Positions 15,927 through 24,925 are shown, counted from the first letter of the stretch. The stretch is 35,963 nucleotides of DNA from Kiritimatiellia bacterium (GCA_016783675.1 JADHWE010000021.1:1-35963); one strand, 5' to 3'. The notes: generated from the letters alone by a model not told the origin. Made by a program: numbers and translations.

Positions 15927-16008
15927 GCCCCGAAGGGGCTTCTTCATCGTAGCCCAGGCCAACGGCCTAGGTGTATTCGGTTTATGTATTCGTGCCCTGA
16001 AAGGGCAC
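15927..16008. repeat. Left REP palindromes
   Basis: Three hairpins: GCCCCGAAGGGGC (15927-15939), CCCAGGCC-AAC-GGCCTAGG (15953-15971, one mismatch), and GTGCCC-TGAAA-GGGCAC (15992-16008). They lie just downstream of the transposase stop. Confidence 0.8.
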
Positions 16009-16027
16009 CTCACTCTTCATCTCACCG

Positions 16028-16480
16028 TCAATCCCATACATACCGTTCGTCGTACGGAATCTCGTATCGGTCGAGGAAGGCCCGCAGCTCATCCTGGAAC
16101 GATTGTGTGCGGTGATGTTCAACCTGGCACTCGATATACGCCTTTACATCCTTCACATGTGTCGGCCCAACTGAGAACATGCCATATCCGCTTTGCCAGT
16201 AGAAACCGCCATAGTCAGGCCCCAGCGTCTTGATGAATTTGGATGATTCCTGTTTCACTTTGCCGATCAGGGCCATCGGCAGCATCTTCTTTCCGATGTC
16301 CGCGAGCATGTGTACGTGGTCATCCGGGCCACCGACGACCACATACGGACAGCCACAATCCCGTGCCAGCGTTGCCAGATAGGCATGGACGCGTGATCGT
16401 ATCGCATCGTCGAGCCAACGCTTTCGTCCTTTGGTCGAGAAGACGGCGTGAATGTAGATCTGACAGAATGATTGGGGCAT
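16028..16480 (-). CDS. REP-associated tyrosine (Y1, HUH) transposase
   Basis: 150 aa from the second ATG (16480), which has GGAGG eight bases upstream and gives the typical MPQSF start; the first ATG (16486) is too close to that site. HAVFSTKGR near the N-terminus, DDHVHML with the metal-binding HUH pair (H55, H57) and the catalytic Tyr115 in KAYIECQVEHH define the Y1 transposase fold. SSKFIKTL, FYWQSGYGMFSVG and the closing DERYVW are signatures of the REP-associated subgroup. It nicks single-stranded REP DNA. All catalytic residues are intact and the frame is open, so it is probably active. Confidence 0.93.
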   Translation of the reverse strand: MPQSFCQIYIHAVFSTKGRKRWLDDAIRSRVHAYLATLARDCGCPYVVVGGPDDHVHMLADIGKKMLPMALIGKVKQESSKFIKTLGPDYGGFYWQSGYGMFSVGPTHVKDVKAYIECQVEHHRTQSFQDELRAFLDRYEIPYDERYVWD

Positions 16481-16516
16481 AGTCATCGCCTCCGTTCGGA
16501 CCGTTGAGATTGATGC

Positions 16517-16652
16517 GCCCTTTCAGGGCACCAATACTCTGTACCTTACCCCAGGCCGTTGGCCTGGGCTACGTTGACATCGGCCCGTTGGGCCGATCGG
16601 ACTATGCTCAAGCGTTACATCTCTGGGCTGGTATCTCCTGCCCCTTCGGGGC
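16517..16652. repeat. Right REP palindromes
   Basis: Four hairpins: GCCC-TTTCA-GGGC (16517-16529), CCCAGGCC-GTT-GGCCTGGG (16550-16568, perfect), ATCGGCCC-GTT-GGGCCGAT (16579-16597, perfect), and GCCCC-TTC-GGGGC (16640-16652). They mirror the left group. A 174-codon plus-strand frame through here (16504-17028) is a by-product of the repeats and overlaps bcp. The stretch 16752-16874 shows no further feature. Confidence 0.8.
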
Positions 16653-16874
16653 GGAGGATCAAAGCACATTTCTCGAGTCCGAACGTGCACTCCTAATCTA
16701 CGAGGCGATGGCGGATTCTCGCGATAAACTAACCACCCCAACGGAGCAGTCTATATCGTGGGTCAGGTCTTTTTCCTGTCCTGCCGGTTGTTCCGTCCCC
16801 ATTCGGCGGGCCTTTTCGGCAGATGGTGCGAAGCCGATTTGTGCACCCGGAGAGGATGAAGCTACTCCCTACCG

Positions 16875-17333
16875 TCAGGATGCCCCCAATGCGTTGGGAA
16901 CAGTATCCTTCGGACTCACCTTGTACCAGGCATTCTCGATGTTGCCCTTGGCGTCGACCAGGAAGGACGAACGGAGGATACCCATGTACTTCTTGCCGTA
17001 CATGGACTTCTCGGTCCAGACGCCATAGGCCTCGGCCACACGGTGATCCGTGTCGCAGAGCAGCGGGAATCCCAAGCCATACTTGTTGTCGAACTTCTTC
17101 TGCGCCGCGGGCTTGTCGGGGCTGATGCCGACCGTGCGAATCCCTGCCGACGCGAAGTCGGCCTGGGCCTCGCTGACCGCGCAGGACTGCACGGTGCATC
17201 CCGGCGTACTGGCCTTGGGATAGAAGTAGATCAACAGCCGCTCGCCTTTGAAGTCGGCCAGCGACACCTTCTGTTCATCCTGATCCATCAGCTCGAACTG
17301 CGGCGCTTTGTCTCCTGCTTTCAGTGTGCTCAT
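16875..17333 (-). CDS. bcp: Thioredoxin-dependent peroxiredoxin, BCP type
   Basis: 152 aa, the usual length. GDKAPQFELMDQDEQKVSL opens the thioredoxin fold. STPGCTVQSC places the peroxidatic Cys at C46 and the resolving Cys at C51, the atypical 2-Cys arrangement of BCP. FYPKASTPGCT and VGISPD complete the active-site environment. It reduces hydrogen peroxide and organic hydroperoxides in the cytoplasm using thioredoxin. The start has AGGAG upstream. It lies 37 nt downstream of the phosphofructokinase gene on the same strand and may be co-transcribed with it. Confidence 0.95.
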   Translation of the reverse strand: MSTLKAGDKAPQFELMDQDEQKVSLADFKGERLLIYFYPKASTPGCTVQSCAVSEAQADFASAGIRTVGISPDKPAAQKKFDNKYGLGFPLLCDTDHRVAEAYGVWTEKSMYGKKYMGILRSSFLVDAKGNIENAWYKVSPKDTVPNALGAS

Positions 17334-17370
17334 CGTGTTCTCCTGTTTTCTTGTTTATCTCACAGACGGG

Positions 17371-18636
17371 TCACACGCGACAGCGCATCGGCACGTAGGC
17401 TGACAGCTTGCGGTCGATGAAGCGCGGTTCAATCCGGGCGAACGCCGGGGCGACTGTGACGGGGCCGTCGCCGATGAGCGGCTGGGCGTACCGGATGAAG
17501 TCGTCGGTTACGTCGATGCCGTCGTCGGTAATCCAAGCCTTGGGCAACGGGCGGAACGAGTTTGCGATCTGCTCCAGAGGGGCGTGCCGGTACTCGGCGC
17601 GATAGCTGTCGCCGGGCGCGCGCAGGATCGTGGCCATGAAGCCGGTGCCCTGCTCCATGGCAACCTCCACGGCGTGACGGCCGACTTCGAGGGCCTCGTC
17701 GCGATCGACCGGGGACTGGTGCGCCGACATGGAGCGCTGTAGAACGCCCGGCACCTGCCAGGTGGCCTGGCCACGTGAGGTGAGCCCATTGTCATTCAGA
17801 TAGCTTGCCACAATCTGCGCCGCACAGGTCTTGCTGGCGCCGTACTCGATGTGCCCGAACCCGTCATGCGCTTCGCCGAGCTCGCCAACGTCGAATCCTT
17901 CGCTCACCACCACGATGCAACGGCCTGTTGCGCGAAGCTGCCGGTTGACGTTCGCGTGCAGAGATTCGAGGGTGTGGTGCGCCTCGGCCATGTAGATCTG
18001 CAGCGGCATCTCGCGTTGCGGGTCGGCCAACCGGGCGGCCGCAGGTATGAATCCCGCCTTGCGTCCCATCGCCTGCAGCACGGAAACACACTCGGAGGGA
18101 CACATCCCGCAGTTCTCCTCGTTGGTGTCGCGGATGATGCCGGCCCAGTAGCGCGCGGTACTGCCGTAGCCGGGCGTGTGGTCGAGCAACTTGAACTCGG
18201 GGTCACCCACATCGTTGTCGATCGTCTTCGGCACGCCGGTGCAAATGACGTCCAGCCCGTGCGCGTGGGCAAGGTCAGACACTTTGTGCGCCGTGTCCAT
18301 CGAGTCGTTCCCACCGATGTAGAAAAAGTAGTCGATATCGTGCGCGCGGAAGACGTCGATGATGCGCGCGAAGTCTTCGTCCTGCTCCGGCGTAAGCTTG
18401 TAGCGACAGGTTCCAATCGCGCCGGAGGCAGGGGTGTGCTTCAGGCGGGAGATCTCGTCCGGATCCTGGGCATAGAGGTCGATGAGCTCTTCGTTGAGGA
18501 CCCCTTCGACACCGTGCCAGGCGGCATAGAGGGTCCTAATGCGACCCGGATAGGCCCGACAGCCCTCGATGACTCCCTGCAGGGACGCATTGATCACCGG
18601 TGACGGGCCGCCGGACTGAGCGACAAGTGCGTTCAT
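17371..18636 (-). CDS. 6-phosphofructokinase, probably pyrophosphate-dependent
   Basis: 421 aa, longer than the roughly 320 aa of bacterial ATP-PfkA and in the range of PPi-dependent forms. AQSGGPSPVINASLQG replaces the GGDxPG of PfkA. IGGNDSMDTA (107-116) corresponds to the GGDGS/GGDDS phosphoryl-donor loop; Asn at 110 and Asp at 111 leave no Gly at the position that favours ATP. PKTIDNDV (136-143) carries the catalytic Asp140. GRKAGFIPAAARL and the later VPGVLQRS segments fit the family. It interconverts fructose 6-phosphate and fructose 1,6-bisphosphate; PPi use would make glycolysis reversible and ATP-saving. GGAGG lies nine bases before the ATG. The start is two bases after the ogt stop, so the genes are coupled. 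Confidence 0.88.
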   Translation of the reverse strand: MNALVAQSGGPSPVINASLQGVIEGCRAYPGRIRTLYAAWHGVEGVLNEELIDLYAQDPDEISRLKHTPASGAIGTCRYKLTPEQDEDFARIIDVFRAHDIDYFFYIGGNDSMDTAHKVSDLAHAHGLDVICTGVPKTIDNDVGDPEFKLLDHTPGYGSTARYWAGIIRDTNEENCGMCPSECVSVLQAMGRKAGFIPAAARLADPQREMPLQIYMAEAHHTLESLHANVNRQLRATGRCIVVVSEGFDVGELGEAHDGFGHIEYGASKTCAAQIVASYLNDNGLTSRGQATWQVPGVLQRSMSAHQSPVDRDEALEVGRHAVEVAMEQGTGFMATILRAPGDSYRAEYRHAPLEQIANSFRPLPKAWITDDGIDVTDDFIRYAQPLIGDGPVTVAPAFARIEPRFIDRKLSAYVPMRCRV

Positions 18637-18638
18637 CT

Positions 18639-19199
18639 CTATCGGCCTCCAAACACTACCTGGGTTTCCGGAGCCTGCCCCCGAGCATCGGGAACCACCC
18701 CTTCAAGCGCGAGCAGGCCGCGCTTCATCTCTGCCCCTCCTCCGTAGGAGCCCAACGAGAGGTCGGCCCGTATGACACGGTGGCATGGGACGATCAACGG
18801 GAACAGATTTGTAGCCATGGCGTTCCCCACAGCCCGGGCGCCGCCGGGACAGCCGACATGGGCGGCAAGACCACCGTACGTGGCCACGCGTCCTCGTGCG
18901 ATGCCGTGGGTCGCCCGCAGGACCTTCTCCCGGAACGTCCCACACAGATCCAGGGCCAACAGGTCGAGTGAGAAGGCTACAGCGCTGCCATCGAGAAAGG
19001 CGGCGATGCGGTCCGCCACCTGGTCGACGTCACGGCATGAGGACGCTGCTACGTGCGGATACAATTTCGCAGCCCGGTTTTCCGCGGAGCTATTCTCAGA
19101 AGCTATCAGCACCCGTGTGATCAGTGGACCATTAGCTTCCCCTGACCAGGCAAGCGCTACAGGGCCGAAAGGCGTTCGGTTGACGGTCTTCACATTCAT
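18639..19199 (-). CDS. ogt: Methylated-DNA--protein-cysteine S-methyltransferase
   Basis: 186 aa from ATG 19199; a TTG at 19241 would add 14 residues with no family match. IVPCHRVI (136-143) contains the acceptor Cys139. FREKVLRATHGIARGRVATYGGLAAHVGCPGGARAVGNAM is the DNA-binding helix-turn-helix region with the Arg finger. The N-terminal TPFGPVALAW is also typical. The enzyme removes methyl from O6-methylguanine by suicidal transfer to its Cys. No strong ribosome site is visible at either start. It shares a transcript with the phosphofructokinase gene, an unusual pairing likely due to chance proximity. Confidence 0.93.
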   Translation of the reverse strand: MNVKTVNRTPFGPVALAWSGEANGPLITRVLIASENSSAENRAAKLYPHVAASSCRDVDQVADRIAAFLDGSAVAFSLDLLALDLCGTFREKVLRATHGIARGRVATYGGLAAHVGCPGGARAVGNAMATNLFPLIVPCHRVIRADLSLGSYGGGAEMKRGLLALEGVVPDARGQAPETQVVFGGR

Positions 19200-19286
19200 A
19201 GCTGACGGACGGAGCGTAGCTGATAGGCAGGCACATCTCAACCCCCTAGGCCAACGCCAGAGAATCCGGCGGGGCCATGCATACCT

Positions 19287-19357
19287 TACGGCTCGCTCGG
19301 AGAGCTCGCCCTGCCTGATCCCGTGTTCGGTAGGGCGAGCTCTCCGAGCGAGCCGTA
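19287..19357. repeat. Perfect 26-bp inverted repeat between ogt and htpG
   Basis: The arms 19287-19312 and 19332-19357 are exact reverse complements (core GGCTCGCTCGGAGAGCTCGC) around a 19-nt spacer. The element sits between divergent genes, so it is not a normal terminator. The GCTCGCTCGGAGAGC style resembles dispersed intergenic repeat elements. It does not match the CIRCE heat-shock operator. Confidence 0.9.
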
Positions 19358-19396
19358 CTCAGATAACATACCACGTCCTTCATCAACCGTTTCCCG

Positions 19397-19426
19397 TTGA
19401 CAGATTCGATGATTTACCGCTTTAAT
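19397..19426 (+). promoter_or_regulatory. Predicted sigma-70 promoter of htpG
   Basis: TTGACA (19397-19402) is followed after 18 bp by TTTAAT (19421-19426). The predicted transcript would start near 19433, about 25 nt before the htpG ATG, which leaves room for the AAGGAG ribosome site. Confidence 0.6.
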
Positions 19427-19458
19427 CCGCCCTTTTCCGAACACAACAAGGAGTTCCC

Positions 19459-21378
19459 ATGGCCAAGAAATCACGTAAGTTCAAGACGGATGTCCAACAG
19501 CTTCTGGACCTCGTTACCCATTCGCTCTACTCGAAGAAGGAGATTTTTCTTCGCGAGCTCATTTCCAACGCATCGGATGCGATCGACCGCGTCCAGTTCG
19601 AGGCCCTGACCAATAAGAAGCTCCTCGGCAAGAAAGAGCAGGACTGGAAGATCAAGATCACGCCCGACAAGGATGCCGGCACGCTCACGATCAGCGACAA
19701 CGGCATCGGCATGACGGTTGAGGAACTCGAGACCAACATCGGTACGATTGCCAACTCCGGCACGCGCCGCTTCCTCGAGGAGCTCCAGAAGAATAAGAAG
19801 ACCGCCAATGCCGAGTTTATCGGCCAGTTCGGCGTCGGATTTTACGCCTCGTTCATGGTGGCCGACAAAGTCACCGTGATCACAAAGCGCGCCGGATCAG
19901 ACGAACCGGCCGTGCGCTGGACCTCCGATGGAGCCGGAACCTATACCATGGAAGATGCCGACAAGGAGGAGCGCGGCACGGACGTCATTCTCCATATGCG
20001 CGAGGATATGGACAACTTCCTGGCTGAATACGAGATCCGCCGCATCGTGACCGAATACTCCGACTACATCAGTTACCCGGTCTCGATGGACATCACCCGC
20101 ACGACCAAGGGCGAGAACGAGGGCGACGAGGAAGTCACCACGACCGAGGAAGAAGCCCTCAACTCGATGAAGGCGATCTGGAAGAAGATGCCGGCCGAGG
20201 TGTCCGAGGAGGAGTACAACGAATTCTACAAGCACGTCAGTCACGACTACACCGACCCGCTCAAGGTGATCCACTACCGCGCCGAGGGTACCGCCGAGTT
20301 CCAGGCCCTGCTCTACCTCCCCGCGCAGGCCCCGATGGATCTGTTCTGGCCGGACGCCAAGCGCGGGCTTCATCTCTACGTGAAGAATGTCTTCATCAAC
20401 GAAGACTGCGAGGAGTTGCTGCCCAGCTACCTGCGCTTCCTCAAGGGCGTGGTCGACAGCAGCGACCTGCCCCTAAACGTCTCACGCGAGATGTTGCAGG
20501 ACGACGTGGTTATCCGGCGCATCCGCAAGAGCCTGGTCACGCGTGTACTCAAGGAGCTGGCCGATCTCAAGAAGCGGACGCCCGAGAAGTTCCAGACCTT
20601 CTACGAGAATTTCGGTGTTGTGATCAAGGAAGGGGTACACCAGGACTTCGAGAACTACGACAAGCTCAAGGAGCTGCTCCTGTTCGCTTCATCCAAGAGC
20701 GAAGAAGGCAAGCCCGTCTCCTTGAAGGATTATGTTGCGCGGATGCCCGAAAAGCAGAAGGAGATCTACTACCTGACGGCCGCCAGCCTGGCCCAGGCCG
20801 CCACTTCACCCCATCTCGAAGCGCTGAGAGACAAGGACTACGAGGTCCTCTTCTTTGTCGACGCCATCGACGAATGGGTGGCCCAGCGGCTCACCGAGTA
20901 CGATGGCAAGAAGCTCAAGGCGATTGACCGCGGCGATATCGACATCCATACCGACGAGGAGAAGGCCGAGAAGGACGAAGCCCTCAAGGGCGATGCCGAG
21001 ACGTACAAGCCGGTGATTGAGGCTATTCAGAAGCATCTCGAGGAGGAAATCCAGGAGGTTAAGCTCTCCACCCGCCTGACCGATTCCGCCTGCTGTCTCG
21101 TGGCTGACGAGATGGGTATGAACGCCAACATGGAACGGATCATGAAGGCCATGAACCAGGAAATGCCGCCGGTCAAGCGCGTACTCGAGCTCAACCCCAA
21201 ACACCCGATCATGCCCAAGCTGCTCGCTGCACTTGAGAAGGACGCCGAGAGCAGTGTGGTGGCCGACTATGCCGAGTTGCTCTACGACCAGGCGCTCCTG
21301 ACCGAGGGCTCCCCCATCAAGGATCCCGCCCACTTCGGCCAGCTCGTCAGCAAGCTGATGGTTGAAGGACTCGGGTAA
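19459..21378 (+). CDS. htpG: Molecular chaperone HtpG (Hsp90)
   Basis: 639 aa, normal for bacterial Hsp90. The N-terminal GHKL ATPase shows [18 protein letters not shown] with the catalytic Glu, DNGIGMT (ATP lid Asp and Gly box), and [13 protein letters not shown]. The middle domain has [10 protein letters not shown] with the ATP-contacting Arg, and the C-terminal dimerisation region has [18 protein letters not shown]. It is a cytosolic homodimeric chaperone for late folding and stress protection. AAGGAG precedes ATG 19459 and a good promoter lies upstream. It is monocistronic; no terminator hairpin is seen after the stop. Confidence 0.98.
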   Translation: MAKKSRKFKTDVQQLLDLVTHSLYSKKEIFLRELISNASDAIDRVQFEALTNKKLLGKKEQDWKIKITPDKDAGTLTISDNGIGMTVEELETNIGTIANSGTRRFLEELQKNKKTANAEFIGQFGVGFYASFMVADKVTVITKRAGSDEPAVRWTSDGAGTYTMEDADKEERGTDVILHMREDMDNFLAEYEIRRIVTEYSDYISYPVSMDITRTTKGENEGDEEVTTTEEEALNSMKAIWKKMPAEVSEEEYNEFYKHVSHDYTDPLKVIHYRAEGTAEFQALLYLPAQAPMDLFWPDAKRGLHLYVKNVFINEDCEELLPSYLRFLKGVVDSSDLPLNVSREMLQDDVVIRRIRKSLVTRVLKELADLKKRTPEKFQTFYENFGVVIKEGVHQDFENYDKLKELLLFASSKSEEGKPVSLKDYVARMPEKQKEIYYLTAASLAQAATSPHLEALRDKDYEVLFFVDAIDEWVAQRLTEYDGKKLKAIDRGDIDIHTDEEKAEKDEALKGDAETYKPVIEAIQKHLEEEIQEVKLSTRLTDSACCLVADEMGMNANMERIMKAMNQEMPPVKRVLELNPKHPIMPKLLAALEKDAESSVVADYAELLYDQALLTEGSPIKDPAHFGQLVSKLMVEGLG

Positions 21379-21407
21379 CCCCTCCTTCGCTAGCCTCGAT
21401 ATTACAC

Positions 21408-21503
21408 CTACACCACCGGTATGACGAAGAGGGTGAGAAGCGTGGATGTAGTGAGGCCGAACGCCACCACGGTCGCCAGCGGTCGCTGCACATCCGCGCC
21501 GAT
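21408..21503 (-). pseudogene. C-terminal relic of a second CzcA-type RND gene
   Basis: Read on the minus strand, 21503-21408 encodes 31 residues, starting IGADVQRPLATVVAFGL and ending in LFVIPVV before a stop. These align closely with the end of the intact CzcA at 21813-24911 (GSEVQRPLAIVVVFGLATS). Everything upstream of this relic is lost. It is the footprint of a deleted or recombined paralogous efflux gene. The rest of 21379-21563 holds nothing else recognisable. Confidence 0.85.
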
Positions 21504-21563
21504 GCGAGTGCATCCATCCATGCACCCCTTCACTGTGTATGTCTGCGTCCGTCTCCCCAGCGC

Positions 21564-21767
21564 TTAGTGATTGTGGCCGCTATGGTCGTGGCCATCATGG
21601 GGGTCGTGGGCCTTCGGCACGGGTGCGGTTTCCGGCGCCCATTTCTTGGCGCTGCTCTCCTTCGGCGGCACCACCACCGCGGTCTCGGACTCCGCCTTCT
21701 TTCCGCACCCCACGCACAGGCCGGCAATCACCCCCAACACGACAAACACTCCTACTACTTTCCTCAT
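21564..21767 (-). CDS. Small His-rich lipoprotein, probable metal-binding accessory
   Basis: 67 aa. The N-terminal MRKVVGVFVVLGVIAGLCVGCGKK is a lipoprotein-type signal with Cys21 as the likely lipid site, although Cys rather than Leu at -3 is unusual. A Lys/Pro/Glu linker leads to a tail HDPHDGHDHSGHNH with seven His and four Asp, a good zinc, copper or nickel chelator. GAGGAG lies five bases before the ATG. It is the last gene of the czc-type operon, 45 nt after czcA. It may capture or hand over metal at the periplasmic face; no named family is recognised. Confidence 0.75.
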   Translation of the reverse strand: MRKVVGVFVVLGVIAGLCVGCGKKAESETAVVVPPKESSAKKWAPETAPVPKAHDPHDGHDHSGHNH

Positions 21768-21812
21768 CTCTACTCCTCTGTTTTGTGGTTCACTTTCTGC
21801 CCGCAGACGTCC

Positions 21813-24800
21813 CTAGACGAACCTGCGGGGCCATCGTTTCTCAATCCATATATACGCAGCCGGGACAACAAACAGCGTGACGACGGTCGATGTGGCGAGA
21901 CCAAACACAACCACGATCGCCAGCGGACGCTGCACTTCTGAACCGGTGCCCGTTGCGATGATGAGGGGCAACAACCCCAGCGCCGTCGTAACCGTGGTCA
22001 TGAGCACCGGCCTGAACTTCGAACGGCAACCGGAGATCACCGCCGCCACTAACTCCGCCCCATCCCTGCGCAGCCGCTCAAACCGAGAGATCAGCACGAC
22101 CGCGTCGGTCAGTGCGATGCCGAACAGTGCGATGAAGCCGATGGAGGACGGAATGCTGACGTTCTCGCCGAAGGCGACCAGCGCCAGGACACCGCCCACG
22201 AGCGCGAGGGGGACATTCACCATGATCAGCAGGGCCAGTCGCAGGGATCCAAAAAGGCCGTACAGCATGCTGAGCACGAGTACCAGCGTAACCGGGATAA
22301 CGATCGCCAAGCGACGGTTGGCCGCCTGCTGTAGCTCAAACTGTCCACCCCACGCAACCCTGTATCCCGGAGGCAACACGCCGGAGGCATCAACGGCGGC
22401 CTGCGCGTCCCGCACAAACGTGCCGACATCGCGTCCGCGCACGTTGCATGTGACGGAGATATAGCGCTGTGTGTTCTCACGGCTGATCTGCCGCAAGCCT
22501 GTCACGGTCTTGATCTCGGCCAGGCTGCTGAGCGGCACATGCGACCCCGATGGCGTCAGGATCAACAGGTTCCCGAGCGCCTCCCGATTCTCCTGGTAGC
22601 GTTTGTCGAGGCGAACCAGGATGCGGGAAGTCATCTCACCCTCGAAGACATCGCCCACCACATCACCGGTCAGGGCCTGGTGGACCACGGCTTGCACCTC
22701 ATGCTTGTTGAGGCCGTATCGCGCCAGGTGCTGTCCGTTCAGGATCACCTGCAGCTGCGTCTGCCCATCGGTCTGTTCGACACGCAGATCAGCCACACCA
22801 TCGATCTCCGCGACGATATGCTCCACATCCACCGCCAGCGCCTTCAACTCGCTCATATCGTCGCCGAACACCTTCATGACGACCTGCGCCCCCGCGCCGG
22901 CAATGAGACCATCGAGTTCGTGTGCAATCGGCTGGGAGAAGCCGATCGAGACACCGAGGAACCCTTCCAGCCGTTCCTCAAGCAGAGCCACGATCTCCTG
23001 CTGATCGCGGGCTCTACTCCACGGCCGACGCGGCTTCAGCGTAATGGTGATGCAACCGTAGTTGGTGTGATGCATGTGCGGTCCGACTTCACCGTAGCCA
23101 ATATCGGCAATCACATTCTTTACCTCGGGCACCTCGGACACGATGGTCGAGATGTCGGAACACACCTTACTGATCTCATCAAGCGAGACGTTCGGATTCA
23201 TGTAGGCGTAGCAGTTAATCGTGCCTTCCTGAAGGGTCGGAACGAACTCCCTTCCCAACCGCGCGAACCCTACCCCTCCGCCAAGGAGGAGCACAAGCAG
23301 CAGCGCACCGAGGGCAAACGGGTGCTTGATCGTCCGGTTGACCATGACCTCGTAGCGGGCCAGCATGCGGCCCAGGATGCGTCCCGGACCATGGCCGGCA
23401 CGTTTGTGATCGGTGCGGTGGAGCATCCGGAAGAAGATCGGCGCCACCAGGAGCGCGTAGAGCAAGGAGCCACCCAGCGTGGCCACAACCGCAAACGCCA
23501 GCGGCTTGAACATCTTGCCCTCGATCTCACCGAGCGTGAAGATCGGCAGAAAGACAATCGCGATGACAGCCACCGCAAAGACAATTGGCCGCCCGACTTC
23601 CTGCGCCGCCTTCAGAATGGCAGTCTCGCTACCCTGCGCTTGCTTGGGATCGCCCGCGGCGGTCTGGAGCTTCTCAACCATGATGATCGTCGCATCAATG
23701 ATCATCCCGAGCGCAATGGCCATGCCACCAAACGAGATGAGATCACCGGGTGTACCGCTGCGCTCCATGAGAAAGAGACCAAACAGCAAGGCAAACGGCA
23801 GCGAACAAACCATGATCAAGGCATTCCTCAGGTTGCCCAGGAAGAGAAATGCCACAATCGAGACAAGCAACAGACCGAACAGCAGCGCGTTGCGCACGGT
23901 GCGAATACTACCCGCCACGAGATCTGCCTGGTCGTAATAGGAGACGATCTTGACGTCGGGCGGCAAGGTCTGGTTGATCTCATCGATACGACTGCGCAGC
24001 GTGCTGATCACCTCGAACGAGTTGGCACGGTGGAGCTTGTATACGCCACCGACCACCACTTCGCGCTCCCCATCCAGGATGGCCACACCGCGCCGGAAGG
24101 CCTGTCCCAAGCGGACCGTGCCCACGTCGCGGACCAACACCGGCTTCCCGTCCACGCTCTTGACAACGGTGTTGGCGACCTCATCCACCGTACTGACGCG
24201 GCCAAGCGTCCGCACAATCAGTTCCTCACTGCCACGCGTAATGAGCCCGGCTCCAACGTTCGCGTTGTTGACCTCGATCGCCTCGCTGACATCGGAAACC
24301 GTGAGGCCATGCGACAGCAACTTCTCAGGAGAGAGCACCACCTCGTACTGTCGGATGAATCCGCCCTGACTGATGACCTTGGCCACACCGGGCACCGTCT
24401 CAATCCCGCGTTTGACGACCCACTCATGCAGCGTCCGCACCTCGGTGATGTCACGGCTCTCGGCTTCCAGGTAGTAGGCCAGGATCTTCCCCATCCCACT
24501 GGCGACGGGGCCCATCTCAAGCCCATGCGGCATACCGACGCCTTCCGGAATTCCCTCCTCGGCGAGCTTGAGTCGCTCCGAAACGAGCTGCCGGGCGCGA
24601 TAGATGTCGACATCGTCCTCGAAGTAGATGTTGACCGTCGACAGCCCCAGTGAGGAGAGCGAGCGAATCTTCTGCACACCGGGAATACTGCGCATTGCCG
24701 TTTCGGTCGGCCGCGTTATCAGCTGCTCGACCTCTTCCGGCGCCATCCCGTCGACCTCGGCGAATACCTGCACGAGATTCGGGCTGACATCCGGAAAGGC

Positions 24801-24911
24801 GTCTATGGAGAGATTCGAGAGCGACCACACCCCCAGTGCACACACGGCCACGGTGGTTATGAAAGCCAGCAGCTTGTGTTTCAGACCAATATGGATAATC
24901 TTTTCAATCAT
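21813..24911 (-). CDS. CzcA/CusA-type heavy-metal RND efflux pump
   Basis: 1032 aa, the full family length. The protein starts IEKIIHIGLKHKLLAFITTVAV and contains SIDAFPDVSPNLVQV, TAMRSIPGVQKIRSLSSLGLS and the C-terminal EVQRPLAIVVVFGLATSTVVTLFVVPAAY. Two sets of six membrane helices frame periplasmic porter domains. The TM4 motif is GGMAIALGMIIDATIIMVE (395-413) with Asp406, but lacks the leading Asp-Phe-Gly of Zn/Co pumps and is nearer to the Cu/Ag (CusA) type. It exports metal by proton antiport through the CzcB and CzcC partners encoded just upstream. AGGGGA precedes the ATG, 14 nt after czcB. Metal choice is inferred from one motif only. Confidence 0.95.
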   Translation of the reverse strand: MIEKIIHIGLKHKLLAFITTVAVCALGVWSLSNLSIDAFPDVSPNLVQVFAEVDGMAPEEVEQLITRPTETAMRSIPGVQKIRSLSSLGLSTVNIYFEDDVDIYRARQLVSERLKLAEEGIPEGVGMPHGLEMGPVASGMGKILAYYLEAESRDITEVRTLHEWVVKRGIETVPGVAKVISQGGFIRQYEVVLSPEKLLSHGLTVSDVSEAIEVNNANVGAGLITRGSEELIVRTLGRVSTVDEVANTVVKSVDGKPVLVRDVGTVRLGQAFRRGVAILDGEREVVVGGVYKLHRANSFEVISTLRSRIDEINQTLPPDVKIVSYYDQADLVAGSIRTVRNALLFGLLLVSIVAFLFLGNLRNALIMVCSLPFALLFGLFLMERSGTPGDLISFGGMAIALGMIIDATIIMVEKLQTAAGDPKQAQGSETAILKAAQEVGRPIVFAVAVIAIVFLPIFTLGEIEGKMFKPLAFAVVATLGGSLLYALLVAPIFFRMLHRTDHKRAGHGPGRILGRMLARYEVMVNRTIKHPFALGALLLVLLLGGGVGFARLGREFVPTLQEGTINCYAYMNPNVSLDEISKVCSDISTIVSEVPEVKNVIADIGYGEVGPHMHHTNYGCITITLKPRRPWSRARDQQEIVALLEERLEGFLGVSIGFSQPIAHELDGLIAGAGAQVVMKVFGDDMSELKALAVDVEHIVAEIDGVADLRVEQTDGQTQLQVILNGQHLARYGLNKHEVQAVVHQALTGDVVGDVFEGEMTSRILVRLDKRYQENREALGNLLILTPSGSHVPLSSLAEIKTVTGLRQISRENTQRYISVTCNVRGRDVGTFVRDAQAAVDASGVLPPGYRVAWGGQFELQQAANRRLAIVIPVTLVLVLSMLYGLFGSLRLALLIMVNVPLALVGGVLALVAFGENVSIPSSIGFIALFGIALTDAVVLISRFERLRRDGAELVAAVISGCRSKFRPVLMTTVTTALGLLPLIIATGTGSEVQRPLAIVVVFGLATSTVVTLFVVPAAYIWIEKRWPRRFV

Positions 24912-24925
24912 GGTAATCCCCTGAA

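Larger units (their letters stand above)
15885..16751. mobile_element. REP-transposase element (REPtron) with outer inverted repeats
   Basis: A perfect 20-bp inverted repeat, GACTGCTCCGTTGGGGTGGT at 15885-15904 and its complement at 16732-16751, bounds a transposase gene flanked by mirrored REP palindromes. From each outer edge inward the order is GCCCC-GAA-GGGGC, then AGGCC-AAC-GGCCT type, then GCCC-TGAAA-GGGC. The right side has one extra palindrome. The whole unit is 867 bp. Single-domain Y1 transposases of this class are thought to spread REP sequences rather than themselves. Confidence 0.8.

Noticed and set aside
15885-16751. Insertion sequence of the IS200/IS605 type
   Set aside because: The protein carries REP-transposase signatures, there is no tnpB, and the flanks are REP hairpins.
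16504-17028. 174-codon plus-strand frame
   Set aside because: It runs through the REP palindromes and overlaps bcp on the other strand; composition is repeat-driven.
19287-19357. CIRCE or HrcA heat-shock operator for htpG
   Set aside because: The sequence does not resemble TTAGCACTC-N9-GAGTGCTAA and the arms are much longer.
22539-24653. 704-codon plus-strand open frame
   Set aside because: It is entirely antisense to czcA, has biased composition rich in Arg, His and Asp and matches no family; it is a shadow of the real gene.
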